A stretch of DNA of 9,691 nucleotides from Candidatus Kerfeldbacteria bacterium (GCA_016207285.1 JACQPW010000054.1:1-9691); one strand, 5' to 3'; counted from the first letter of the stretch, positions 1-7,677 are shown. Notes: generated by a model not told the origin, from the letters alone. Numbers and translations are program-made.

Positions 1-1187
1 CCATTAAATAGTATCACGGCATTACCAGTATTTTTTTTCGCTGCAAAGTAATTTGCCACCTTAGGCATCATAAACCCTAAGTCTGACTCTTGCAGTGAGA
101 GATTGTTTGTAAATAAAACCAGACTGGATGAAAATAAAAAAGCTGCCAGAATGATGTATTTTTTAAAAAAATCAAACCGCACACTGTCAATACTCATCGC
201 CAAAATAACAACAAAGAGTGGAAACACAAAAACAATAAACTTCGGCATTAAAATATCGGCTAAATAAGCTACGGCTAATGGTACGAGTATCAGTACCGAT
301 AAAAATACCTTTACTTGATTGAGTTTACTGTCAGCATATCTATTGGTCACAAAAAAATGGTAGACGACAAAGCTAATGAGTACAGCTATAGTAAGACTAG
401 CAATTGGAAACCCAAAATTGTTAATGCTGGCAAAGAGTATTTCGGGTACTGCTAAAATACCCTTCCAGGCCGCATAATCAGTCCAGTACACTGCGCCTTG
501 GCTATTGGAGGACAACTGCTGCAAAAATGTAGGCAACCAACCAAGGTAGCCTAAAAAAAGCAGTACTTGGACTGCTAACCACCGTTTGCTGGATACCTGT
601 TGATTACTATACTGCCAACGCATTAAAGCCCAAACAAAGTTCTGGCCAACAAGTAAAAAGAAAAAAGTATTATGCGTATATACACCAGCGAGTGTTGCCA
701 GGTAGTAACCAACCCAGTAGTACCATTTAGGCTTTTGTGTTAACTGCCAGAAAAACAAACAAGACAACAACCCCAACAAAGTGACCAGCGAATACATTCT
801 GGTTTCAGTTGCGTAGTAGACACTGGCGGAATTCAACCAAAACAGTAAGCTTGCCATCAGCGCTACCCGCTTATTAGCCAATGTCAAGGCAAATACATAG
901 AGAACAATTACACTCAATAGGTTGATGATAAACGAAAACAAACCAGTCACCACTTCATTGCTACCAAAAATATTCACCCACAACCAGAGTAATAGGTAAT
1001 ACAATGGCGGTGAATAGTCATGTTGGATAAACTGGATCATGCGATCAAAATTCTGGCTGATGTAGTAAATAGTGTTCGCCTCATCAAACCAGTACGGTAG
1101 CGCTAATAGGTATAACCTAAGAGCTAAACCAACGATGAAAAGTACACCCGTAGAAGTGACGATAGTAGTGTTTTGCTTAGTCGTCAT
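1..1187 (-). CDS. GT39/PMT_2-like membrane glycosyltransferase, C-terminus cut by window edge
   Basis: This is a polytopic membrane protein of the dolichyl-phosphate-mannose mannosyltransferase-like (GT39/PMT_2) group. Known members move a sugar from a polyprenyl-phosphate carrier onto lipid A, protein or glycan outside the membrane. I translated the frame by hand; it is open from the ATG at 1187 to base 1 (about 395 codons). After the first membrane helix comes FDEAN (residues 34-38), carrying the Asp-Glu pair expected in the first outer loop, then HDYSPPLYY (56-64) and YATETRMYS (125-133), all family hallmarks. At least eight further hydrophobic segments follow. The ATG overlaps the stop of the upstream FAD gene (ATGA, 1184-1187), so the two are almost certainly co-transcribed and translationally coupled. 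Usual family length is about 450-550 residues, so the tail is missing only because of the window edge. The acceptor is unknown. Confidence 0.88.
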   Translation of the reverse strand, partial: MTTKQNTTIVTSTGVLFIVGLALRLYLLALPYWFDEANTIYYISQNFDRMIQFIQHDYSPPLYYLLLWLWVNIFGSNEVVTGLFSFIINLLSVIVLYVFALTLANKRVALMASLLFWLNSASVYYATETRMYSLVTLLGLLSCLFFWQLTQKPKWYYWVGYYLATLAGVYTHNTFFFLLVGQNFVWALMRWQYSNQQVSSKRWLAVQVLLFLGYLGWLPTFLQQLSSNSQGAVYWTDYAAWKGILAVPEILFASINNFGFPIASLTIAVLISFVVYHFFVTNRYADSKLNQVKVFLSVLILVPLAVAYLADILMPKFIVFVFPLFVVILAMSIDSVRFDFFKKYIILAAFLFSSSLVLFTNNLSLQESDLGFMMPKVANYFAAKKNTGNAVILFN

Positions 1188-2749
1188 AGTTTTGCTTCAT
1201 GGTAATCTTCTTCGCTATTTACCTCCCAAAGATTCTCCTTAGTTGTAAGTCCCCCAATAATATTATCAACTGCCACCATGGCTGTCAGTATCGAATGGTC
1301 TTGGTTGTTATAACGATGCATACCATTGCGGCCTAATAAAAATAAGTTTTCAAACTGATCCGTACATTGCTTAATCTGGTCAAACTGACTATACGTACCC
1401 GTATAAGCCGGATACGCTTTTGGCATGCGCACAATAGTACTATCTAAAACGTCAGCTGGCTCAACCATTCCTATCCGAACTAATTCCTCAATGGCAAACT
1501 GGATGAAGTCCGGATCACTTTTCTCCCACATCCTGTCCCCAACGTTACAAAAATACTCTAATCCCAACCAAACTGTGTTACTGTCCCGCACCAAGTATGG
1601 GCTCCAATTATTGTAAATTTGTAAACGACCAATTTTAACAGCGGGCTCGTGAATGTAGATCCAGTTGTCTGTGATAGGCTGGTTATTTTTCTCTGTCATG
1701 CTTACCTTACGCACAAGTAAGCCAACCGTAATAAAGTCACGATACTTTAAACCTTCTGCTAGATGAGAAACTGCATCAGGGACAGTTGCCCCTAAGGCCT
1801 TGACCAGTTCAGGCACTGGCATAGTGGAAAAAAATAAATCACCATCAACTGGTTGGACTTTGCCACTACTATCTTGAACCGACACTGAAGTGAGCGTATT
1901 ACCTGCCGAGTTGAAACCAATGACTTTAGTCTGGCGAAAAATCTGACCACCTTTTTTCTGAATCAGCTCTGCTACGGTCTCCCACATTTGTCCAGGACCA
2001 AACTTGGGGTACAAGAACTGTTCAATTAACGACGTCTCGGTTTTCTGTTGATGCATATCTGTCGACCGTTTCATGAGTTTGCTCAAAGAGTGTTTTATGG
2101 TCCTACCAATGGATAATCCCTTAATACGTTGTACCCCCCAACTGGAAGAAATCTGGGTACAAGGCACACCCCAAACTTTTTCGGTGTAGGCCTGGAAGAA
2201 TGTTTGGTAAAGCCGACGACCAAACCGATTGATAAAAAATTGCTCTAAGTTTTTTTCTGGTCTGATGGGAAAAATTAGGCTCTGTAGATAACTTAAACCA
2301 ATCCAGGTGGCCTCTTTCAACCCAAGCTGTTGCAGTGTCTTAAAACTCAACGAAATGGGGTAGTCAAAAAACTTCTGCTTATAATAAATGCGCGACCGCC
2401 GCGATCGTAATAACATGACTCGGTCGGTCTTTGCTGGGTCAGCACTCACCAGACCACGTTTAATAGTGTGGTATTGGTTGTGGTACTGCAGTACAGTTTG
2501 TGTGTTATCTAATTTTTCCAAAGGCAAAATAGTAAGCCACCAGTCCATGACCCGATTTGATTTTGAGAAAAAACGATGACCCCCAATATCCATCCGGTTC
2601 CCTTTATAATTGATGGTTTGGCAAATACCCCCAATAGAGTCACTTTGCTCAAATAGAATAGGCCGAATATCAGTTCTGGTTAACAGTTCATAAGCCGCGG
2701 TCAAACCAGCTGGACCCGCTCCAATAATAATGGCTACTTTTTGATCCAT
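1184..2749 (-). CDS. FAD-dependent oxidoreductase, UDP-galactopyranose mutase/amine-oxidase superfamily
   Basis: The 521-residue flavoprotein opens with a Rossmann dinucleotide-binding fold: GAGPAG at residues 10-15, the ribose-binding acidic residue E34 at the end of strand 2, and a second Gly pair at 40-41. DIGGHRFFSK (about 53-62) is a signature of the UDP-galactopyranose mutase-like/protoporphyrinogen-oxidase-like branch. A second FAD contact lies near the C-terminus (LLGRNGMHRYNNQDHS, roughly 470-490). Members of this branch are common in polysaccharide clusters, where some isomerise or oxidise nucleotide or lipid-linked sugars; the substrate here cannot be read from sequence. No strong Shine-Dalgarno precedes the ATG. 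The gene begins 19 bp after the lipoprotein stop and overlaps the glycosyltransferase start by 4 bp, so it is the middle of a three-gene operon. The family call is firm; a role in envelope glycan synthesis is inferred from context. Confidence 0.9.
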   Translation of the reverse strand: MDQKVAIIIGAGPAGLTAAYELLTRTDIRPILFEQSDSIGGICQTINYKGNRMDIGGHRFFSKSNRVMDWWLTILPLEKLDNTQTVLQYHNQYHTIKRGLVSADPAKTDRVMLLRSRRSRIYYKQKFFDYPISLSFKTLQQLGLKEATWIGLSYLQSLIFPIRPEKNLEQFFINRFGRRLYQTFFQAYTEKVWGVPCTQISSSWGVQRIKGLSIGRTIKHSLSKLMKRSTDMHQQKTETSLIEQFLYPKFGPGQMWETVAELIQKKGGQIFRQTKVIGFNSAGNTLTSVSVQDSSGKVQPVDGDLFFSTMPVPELVKALGATVPDAVSHLAEGLKYRDFITVGLLVRKVSMTEKNNQPITDNWIYIHEPAVKIGRLQIYNNWSPYLVRDSNTVWLGLEYFCNVGDRMWEKSDPDFIQFAIEELVRIGMVEPADVLDSTIVRMPKAYPAYTGTYSQFDQIKQCTDQFENLFLLGRNGMHRYNNQDHSILTAMVAVDNIIGGLTTKENLWEVNSEEDYHEAKL

Positions 2750-2768
2750 TTTGCTTTACTGTTCACAG

Positions 2769-4040
2769 TTAACGTTCAATCGGTAACGCTACTCCTAGCC
2801 CATTAGAAGGAGTCGGACTAGTGCGATTATCAAAACCACCTAAATTCATGTACATCACACGTGAATCAAGCCCGTTTGGTACATAAATAAAATGATCTCC
2901 TAATCCAGCCTCCTCATTGTCTGTTAATTCTGTACCGTCTGGCCAAAGGAAAGTTACTTCACCTGGGTTCTCATAGGAATCCCAATCTTCAAACTCTACA
3001 ATTTCAGGATCGCCGGTACGCGAAGCATCTGCTGTGATGTAGTGTAGTGGTTTTGTGACTGAACCAATCGGTGCGTCGCTTAGGTAATCTTCATAATACA
3101 TTTTGTATAGGCCAGCACCGACGTACACAATCACTGGACCATGGGCATACGGTACCAATGGTTGAGCGCAACCCTCATCATCTTGCAGTACATTCCAGGC
3201 AACCCCATCCCAGGTGGCATAGAATAATCCATCTCTAGTTTGCTCACATTGATCGGCACCAGTAATGACCATAAATGTACCAACCGCTTCGTCCCACTGG
3301 GTTGAATCCAGTGTTGGGTAACCAATCTTAAACTGTCTGGCTTGAGTTAAACCAGTCTCCTCATTGGCTGCAATGGCTATAGTCAGTGCACAATCCCCGT
3401 CCGAACTATAATCGGTTGAACCAGTGCCACCACATACCGTCGACGTACCTTCGTTAAAATCCTCACCCACATAACCGTCTTGGCTATCTAAGTAATAGAT
3501 CTGTGTAGTAGTGGGGCCTTGCACACTCAAATCTTGTGCCTCAAAAAACAATCTGATCGTCTCACTGCTTGTGAGTGGGATAGCTTGACTGGCTGTCATG
3601 CTATAAGCGGCGGATGCGGGGCAGTTGTCTTTGTGGTTCTGATCACAGGTCAACCGAATGCCGTTATCACTGGGCTCGAAGTTACTAATGGACGCAAAAT
3701 CTGTTGCTGTAGTGTTGTTTGTGGCTGGCCGTACGCCACTGAATCCTCCCTGCTTCGGAGATGGATTATAGTAGAACTTAGTTGTACCAGCGAGTTCGTC
3801 ATCGGCCCATGATCCGTAGCGAAAAGCATAAGACAGCGTCGAACCATCATCCACAATTTTAGTAGCATCTATATAGCTGTGCCCACTGCCCTGAATTTGC
3901 CAGTATTCCATTACCAGACTAGTATCTTGGTTAGTGTTTTGATTAACAACGACCTGATCGGTAACACTAGACTGTTGGGTACAACCAACAAAACCCACTA
4001 GCACAAGACCAAGCCAAGCAGCTTTAGGTATATGTATCAT
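2769..4040 (-). CDS. Predicted lipoprotein, possible beta-propeller ectodomain
   Basis: From the ATG at 4040 this is 423 residues: a short basic start (K6), a hydrophobic stretch at 7-19 and a cysteine at 20 (FVGC), followed by a Ser/Thr/Asn/Gln-rich linker, which is a lipoprotein layout. The -3 Phe is unusual for a lipobox. In-frame ATGs also exist at 4070 and 4100, but 4040 gives a normal signal peptide and lies 6 bases after an extended -10, so I prefer it. The ectodomain is rich in Tyr, Trp, Asp and Gly and contains GLYKMYYEDY (about residue 315-325), which resembles the YxMYY strands of five-bladed propeller glycosidase-like proteins. That resemblance is weak and no catalytic set was identified. 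Several Cys may form disulfides. It is first in the operon with the FAD enzyme and GT39 protein, suggesting surface glycan binding or processing (inference). Confidence 0.75.
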   Translation of the reverse strand: MIHIPKAAWLGLVLVGFVGCTQQSSVTDQVVVNQNTNQDTSLVMEYWQIQGSGHSYIDATKIVDDGSTLSYAFRYGSWADDELAGTTKFYYNPSPKQGGFSGVRPATNNTTATDFASISNFEPSDNGIRLTCDQNHKDNCPASAAYSMTASQAIPLTSSETIRLFFEAQDLSVQGPTTTQIYYLDSQDGYVGEDFNEGTSTVCGGTGSTDYSSDGDCALTIAIAANEETGLTQARQFKIGYPTLDSTQWDEAVGTFMVITGADQCEQTRDGLFYATWDGVAWNVLQDDEGCAQPLVPYAHGPVIVYVGAGLYKMYYEDYLSDAPIGSVTKPLHYITADASRTGDPEIVEFEDWDSYENPGEVTFLWPDGTELTDNEEAGLGDHFIYVPNGLDSRVMYMNLGGFDNRTSPTPSNGLGVALPIER

Positions 4041-4046
4041 CAACTT

Positions 4047-4055
4047 AGTATACCA
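4047..4055 (-). promoter_or_regulatory. Extended -10 for the lipoprotein operon
   Basis: TGG-TATACT reads toward lower coordinates and ends 6 bases before the ATG at 4040. The hexamer 17 bases upstream (ATAGTA) is a poor -35, which a TGn-extended -10 can tolerate. The expected transcription start is at or next to the ATG, so the mRNA would be leaderless. Nine bases (TATGGTATA) are identical to the promoter of the gene starting at 6093. Confidence 0.6.
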
Positions 4056-4115
4056 TAACTTAACTGGCATACTATTCAGCTTGTCACCCGTCGTCAGCAT
4101 GATACGATTTGACCG

Positions 4116-4124
4116 TGGTATGAA
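4116..4124 (+). promoter_or_regulatory. Possible extended -10 for the 4137 lipoprotein
   Basis: TGG-TATGAA lies 12 bases before the ATG at 4137 and shares the TGGTAT core with the other promoters here. An alternative is TTGTCA (4081-4086), a 16-base spacer and TACGAT (4103-4108). Neither is compelling. No Shine-Dalgarno is visible before the ATG. Confidence 0.3.
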
Positions 4125-4136
4125 ATTAACGAAACT

Positions 4137-4796
4137 ATGAAAAAATTTTTTGGACTTATTTTCTGTAGTCTAATCTTAAGCGCATGTGGCTCGACCACCA
4201 CGTCGCCAGATGCATTGCTGCCAGATGAATTTTGGGGTTCGGGTTCCTGGAGGTTTGACTCACAAGAAGACCGCTTGCACGACGGCGCGAGCGGTGTAGC
4301 GCTGATAAAACTGAAATTTACACGCGTCACCGGAGACCAGTATGAAATTTTCGGCGATGTTACCTACGCACAAGACACCATGCGCTGTGACAACGCGAGT
4401 CAACCTTCAAGCATTTGTCCCTCTGACACGTGTGAGTATGTAAGCTCGAACCCGGGTACTATTGCCGGAGTAGCGGAGGTGACGGATGGAATCTTGACAC
4501 TCAAGCCCGTCTGGAACGGCGACGACATTCCCTCGGAAACCGTCAACTACACCTGTGCTGCGGATGATGGCGGTCTGCCCCATGATACCGGTGCCGTGCG
4601 CGCGACCATGGATCTTTACGGAGCAGGATTTGTGAACACCGTCTGGACGATGGATGTGAGCGGTATTACCTTCATTGACGACTTACCGCCAGGGGAAGTA
4701 ACGGATAGTAAGACTGCCTTTAAAAATTTTGAAACCGAGGTAGGGTTCGTGAAGGCGGAAGGGCTATTTGCGCTCTATCGAAATCAACCGAATTAG
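4137..4796 (+). CDS. Small predicted lipoprotein, unrecognised family
   Basis: The 219-residue product starts with a textbook lipoprotein signal: two Lys at 2-3, a hydrophobic core and a LSAC lipobox with the acceptor at C17, followed by a Gly/Ser/Thr linker. The mature part is acidic, probably beta-rich, and contains several cysteines (a cluster around residues 83-100 and one near 142) that could form disulfides. I do not recognise the domain. The gene stands alone, divergent from the lipoprotein operon and convergent with the 4864-6093 gene. Its base composition differs from its neighbours: the 60 bases at 4561-4620 contain 38 G/C, against 27 of 60 at 1621-1680 in the FAD gene. This may indicate transfer or a different constraint. 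A cell-surface lipoprotein is a safe call; the function is unknown. Confidence 0.8.
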   Translation: MKKFFGLIFCSLILSACGSTTTSPDALLPDEFWGSGSWRFDSQEDRLHDGASGVALIKLKFTRVTGDQYEIFGDVTYAQDTMRCDNASQPSSICPSDTCEYVSSNPGTIAGVAEVTDGILTLKPVWNGDDIPSETVNYTCAADDGGLPHDTGAVRATMDLYGAGFVNTVWTMDVSGITFIDDLPPGEVTDSKTAFKNFETEVGFVKAEGLFALYRNQPN

Positions 4797-4823
4797 TATC
4801 TACCTAGACACGTTACGAAACAG

Positions 4824-4859
4824 GTATCGTATAGAGGGGGCCGTTAATCAACGCGATAC
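4824..4859. other. Nested stem-loop between convergent genes
   Basis: GTATCG (4824-4829) pairs with CGATAC (4854-4859), and inside it CGTT (4842-4845) pairs with AACG (4850-4853) around AATC. A G-rich one-sided bulge lies at 4830-4841. It sits between the stops of the 4137-4796 (+) and 4864-6093 (-) genes, where a shared terminator would be expected, but neither side has a T-run. It may slow polymerase or protect 3' ends, or be chance. Confidence 0.3.
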
Positions 4860-4863
4860 TGCG

Positions 4864-6093
4864 CTACTTAATACCCTCGCGGAAAACTTCATATTCCCAT
4901 ACTTCTACTTCGGCCGTTGAGGTCGGCACTTCTCCTACTGTTCCAAAACCACAACCGGTTGGGTTTGGGTCAGTTGTGTTACCAGTTAAATCTAACGTAT
5001 ACACTGTCCCGCTGGCATGCCAATGTTGCTCGCCACAGGCATCCGGTTCTGCCAAATGAAATTGTTCGGAGGGATACAGACCTCCACCAATATTGAGCAC
5101 TTCAACGTATGCCACCTCTTTTTCTGTATTGGTATTATCATCAGCCGTGTTCACATTTGTAGTGTCGTCAACCGTAACGCCTGTATCATCTTCCACTGTA
5201 TCAGTTGATCCAGTTTCAAAATCTAAACAGGTAACTGGCCAACCACGCAGGGTAAGATCTGTCGTATAACTGAATTCACCGTCCTCGCCTTCAATTCCAT
5301 AATACTGTTGTAATGTGAAGGTATAATCAAAGGCACTTTCACCTGGCTCGACGCAATAAAAATCTGTATAGGCAGTAAAACTAGTACGATCAGACAACCT
5401 GGTGGATTCTGGTAATGTTTCATCATCAGTTGGTTCAGTAATCAAACGCTGTGGGAGTGGAACGGCAATGCTGCCGCTCACCGTCCATGGATCGCGGTGC
5501 ACAAACGTCACTTCACGATACCCTTGTTTGTCGATATGCCAACTAGCAGTTTTGTCCTTTTGCAAGGTCCATTCAATTTGAAATGGCCAAGTGTCGTTGA
5601 CAAAGTGTGGAGCCGAATCAATTAGATCAAGAGCGAAAAAACCATGGAGTGAAACGTACACCGTACTAAAGTGGCTGAGGTCAGCTGACACGGTGGTTGT
5701 CTCCGTATCATAGTTGATATCAGTCGAGAATGCAGGGATAATTTCTGAAGTTCCTTGGGAATGACTGATGAGCAATGGCACGACATCTGGAATACCAGGC
5801 ACGGTAAACGTGACATGCACTGGCTTCAAGAATGTGGTGCCATCAGGAGAAAACTGATAGAGGGTTTCTCCTTCATAGTCTTGTTTCGTAATGGAGATGT
5901 CATCGATCGTGAGTCCTTCCGGCAAGCTCACGCTAGGAATGAGCAGGGTCACTAGGCCATCATCCGAAGTAATTGTGGCCGTCTGCGCGGTAGTATCCGA
6001 CGTTGACATTTGGTTATACCAGTACCAGGCTGCTATACCTCCCACTGCTAAGAGGATGCCGATTACTACGATGATCCATAGTTTGTTTTTCAT
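4864..6093 (-). CDS. Membrane-anchored extracellular protein with ZU5-like domain
   Basis: The 409-residue protein has a basic start (MKNK) and one long hydrophobic helix at residues 5-26 with no cleavage or lipobox cysteine, so it is probably an N-terminally anchored ectoprotein. Residues about 39-100 read like a ZU5-type beta domain: DDGLVTLLIP, then LPEG, then FSPDGTTFLKPVHVTF, matching the usual GPDGxxFxKPVxVxxxxP ending. Two further Cys lie in a middle beta-rich part. An Asp/Thr/Asn linker (about 290-325) leads to a C-terminal region with C353, H357, H359 and C381 (ACGEQHWHA ... GCGFG), which could form a disulfide or bind metal. A promoter with TATAAT lies 6 bases before the ATG. The gene is divergent from the zinc-ribbon gene across 75 bp. 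No enzyme signature was seen; surface adhesion or scaffolding is a guess. Confidence 0.82.
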   Translation of the reverse strand: MKNKLWIIVVIGILLAVGGIAAWYWYNQMSTSDTTAQTATITSDDGLVTLLIPSVSLPEGLTIDDISITKQDYEGETLYQFSPDGTTFLKPVHVTFTVPGIPDVVPLLISHSQGTSEIIPAFSTDINYDTETTTVSADLSHFSTVYVSLHGFFALDLIDSAPHFVNDTWPFQIEWTLQKDKTASWHIDKQGYREVTFVHRDPWTVSGSIAVPLPQRLITEPTDDETLPESTRLSDRTSFTAYTDFYCVEPGESAFDYTFTLQQYYGIEGEDGEFSYTTDLTLRGWPVTCLDFETGSTDTVEDDTGVTVDDTTNVNTADDNTNTEKEVAYVEVLNIGGGLYPSEQFHLAEPDACGEQHWHASGTVYTLDLTGNTTDPNPTGCGFGTVGEVPTSTAEVEVWEYEVFREGIK

Positions 6094-6099
6094 AAGGAG

Positions 6100-6108
6100 A
6101 TTATACCA
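6100..6108 (-). promoter_or_regulatory. Consensus extended -10 (TGG-TATAAT) abutting the ATG at 6093
   Basis: A perfect TATAAT (6105 down to 6100) preceded by TGG ends exactly 6 bases before the start codon. The hexamer 17 bases upstream, TTCAGT, is a weak -35. Transcription would begin at about the A of the ATG, leaving no room for a Shine-Dalgarno. This is the strongest promoter match in the window. Confidence 0.72.
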
Positions 6109-6133
6109 TAGTGGTCAAAGTCACTGAAGCAGT

Positions 6134-6164
6134 TTGATTAATCGAGCCAGTCTTGTAGTATAAC
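6134..6164 (+). promoter_or_regulatory. Probable promoter of the Cys-rich zinc-ribbon gene
   Basis: TTGATT (6134-6139) is a plausible -35. The -10 is either TAGTAT (6156-6161, spacer 16) or TATAAC (6159-6164, spacer 19). These end 7 and 4 bases before the ATG at 6169, so the transcript would again be leaderless or nearly so. The region is shared back-to-back with the promoter of the 4864-6093 gene. Confidence 0.45.
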
Positions 6165-6168
6165 AGTC

Positions 6169-7677
6169 ATGCCCAACTGTCTGCACTGTCAGCAAGCCTT
6201 CACGATCACGGATAGTGACCGCCAATTCTACGGTAAAATTGCCGTCCCTGAACCTACTCACTGTCCCATCTGCCGCTTACGCAGACGGCTAGTGTTTCGT
6301 AATGAAAGCCACCTGTATGAGCGCACTTGCGACTTGTGCAAAAAAAATATTATCGCTGTCTTTAAACCCGGCACACCATTTCCAGTCTATTGCAGCGATT
6401 GTTGGTGGTCGGATCGGTGGGATCCTCTGAGTTATGGTCGCAACATTGACTGGAACCGTCCGTTCTTTGCACAGTTTCAAGAACTCATGCACAAGGTGCC
6501 AAAAGCCGCAGTGATTAGTCTGAATAATGAAAACTCGGACTACAACGCTTTGCTGGCCTTCAGTAAGAATATGTATATGTGCCCGGGTAGTTACCTGTCG
6601 GAGAATTGTTACTATGTACGTAAAAGCCAGAACTGTAAAGATTGTGCGAACAGCATGATCTTGAATAAATGCGAACTGGTAGCCAATAGCACCAACTGTG
6701 ATACCTGTTATGCCTCGCATCATTTAACCAACTGCCGATCCTGCTCGTTCTCTACTTACTTGCAAAACTGTTCCGGTATTCAGTATGGGTTCATGTGTTG
6801 TGGAGTGAAAAACTTAAAATATTGTTTCAAAAATAAAGTATACTCCGAGACTGAATACCATGAGATTTTAAAACGATATCAAGGCAAAGCGGAGACGGAG
6901 CTGCTGGCTGAGTTTAGACAGTTCTGTGTGACTATTCCCAAAGCCGCTCAAATTCAGGTGAACTGTGATGGTTCAACGGGAGACTACCTCTTTAACTGTC
7001 ACAACGCAGTTGAGTGCTTTGACTGTTTTGACCTAGATACTAGCAAGTACTTATTAGAATGCGCTGGGGTGAAAGACTCGATGGATCTAAGCATGCACGA
7101 TAAGGAGATCGAGTTATGTTACGAGCTGTCTTCTGGCGGAGAAAAAAATTACCTCACTAAGTTTAGCTACTGTACTTGTGCCTCACCAGAGTCAGAATAT
7201 TGTTACTCTTGTTTTTACCTAAGCAATGGTTTTGGCTGTGACGGTATTCATGCCCGCAGCCAGTACTGCATTTTGAATAAACAGTATTCTAAAGAGGAGT
7301 ATGAAAAACTACATTCACGCCTAATTGAACACATGCGTACGACTAAAGAGTATGGTGAATTCTTCCCCGAATGGTTATCACCCTTCAGTTATGAAGAGAG
7401 CGTTGCTCCGGATTACTTAGCAGCCGTTACCCAGTCAGTCTGCACTAAACCATTTCGTGTGATTGAACAGGAGAAAGTTTTGTACAAAAAAATAGGTGTG
7501 CCAGAACCAACCGTTTGTATGGATTGCCGCTTTCAACGGTTGCGTAGCTGGAAAAATCCGCGCCAGCTTTGGCAACGCAATTGTGCACGCTGTTCAAAAG
7601 CGATCGAGACCACGTACGCGCCCGATCGCCCTGAAACTGTGCTGTGTGATGACTGCTATAAGCAGGTCATGTATTAG
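6169..7677 (+). CDS. Cys-rich protein with matching N- and C-terminal zinc-ribbon modules (CPR-type family)
   Basis: The 502-residue cytoplasmic-looking protein has no signal peptide. The N-terminus carries four CxxC pairs (C4/C7, C32/C35, C54/C57, C75/C78), enough for two zinc sites. The C-terminus repeats this module: C450/C453, C472/C475 and C493/C496 each lie exactly 418 residues after their N-terminal partners, with VPEPTxCxxCR shared. The C4/C7 pair is reduced to C425. Between them is a long Cys/Asn/Tyr-rich region of short repeats (NCxxC, YxxNC), perhaps a beta-helix, in two parts that each end in a similar motif: YCFKNKVYSETEY near 218 and YCILNKQYSKEEY near 366. I recall this as a widespread Patescibacteria family, sometimes mislabelled CaiB/BaiF. 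Its function is unknown; nucleic-acid or protein binding is inference. The ATG is fixed by the conserved CxxC start and an adjacent promoter. The stop overlaps the convergent neighbour by 4 bases. Confidence 0.9.
   Translation: MPNCLHCQQAFTITDSDRQFYGKIAVPEPTHCPICRLRRRLVFRNESHLYERTCDLCKKNIIAVFKPGTPFPVYCSDCWWSDRWDPLSYGRNIDWNRPFFAQFQELMHKVPKAAVISLNNENSDYNALLAFSKNMYMCPGSYLSENCYYVRKSQNCKDCANSMILNKCELVANSTNCDTCYASHHLTNCRSCSFSTYLQNCSGIQYGFMCCGVKNLKYCFKNKVYSETEYHEILKRYQGKAETELLAEFRQFCVTIPKAAQIQVNCDGSTGDYLFNCHNAVECFDCFDLDTSKYLLECAGVKDSMDLSMHDKEIELCYELSSGGEKNYLTKFSYCTCASPESEYCYSCFYLSNGFGCDGIHARSQYCILNKQYSKEEYEKLHSRLIEHMRTTKEYGEFFPEWLSPFSYEESVAPDYLAAVTQSVCTKPFRVIEQEKVLYKKIGVPEPTVCMDCRFQRLRSWKNPRQLWQRNCARCSKAIETTYAPDRPETVLCDDCYKQVMY
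6199..6402 (+). repeat. N-terminal copy of internal protein duplication (residues 11-78)
   Basis: This encodes the first copy of the zinc-ribbon module that recurs at 7453-7656. The six aligned cysteines and VPEPT are co-linear without net gaps (offset 418 residues, 1254 bases). The similarity is at protein level; the DNA copies have diverged, so the duplication is old rather than a recent tandem event. Confidence 0.7.
7453..7656 (+). repeat. C-terminal copy of internal protein duplication (residues 429-496)
   Basis: Second copy of the module. It retains CxxC pairs at 450/453, 472/475 and 493/496 and the VPEPTVCMDCR block. The region before it keeps only one Cys (C425) of the first N-terminal pair, so one of the two metal sites may have three Cys ligands or be lost. 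Confidence 0.7.

Noticed and set aside
4041..4100. Upstream in-frame ATGs (4100 and 4070) as the lipoprotein start
   Set aside because: They would place 10-20 extra polar residues before the signal peptide and translate through the extended -10. The ATG at 4040 gives a normal signal and matches the spacing at other genes.
4109..4114. TTGACC as a -35 for the + lipoprotein gene
   Set aside because: The nearest reasonable -10 elements are 4 or about 10 bases away, far from the 16-18 needed.
6289..6723. A 144-codon open frame on the minus strand
   Set aside because: It lies wholly inside the zinc-ribbon gene, whose regularly spaced CxxC pairs are in the + frame; no family pattern was seen in the antisense product.
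6169..7677. Annotation as a CaiB/BaiF CoA-transferase
   Set aside because: The protein is a Cys-rich zinc-ribbon protein with no CoA-transferase motifs; that label is a propagated mis-annotation as far as I recall.
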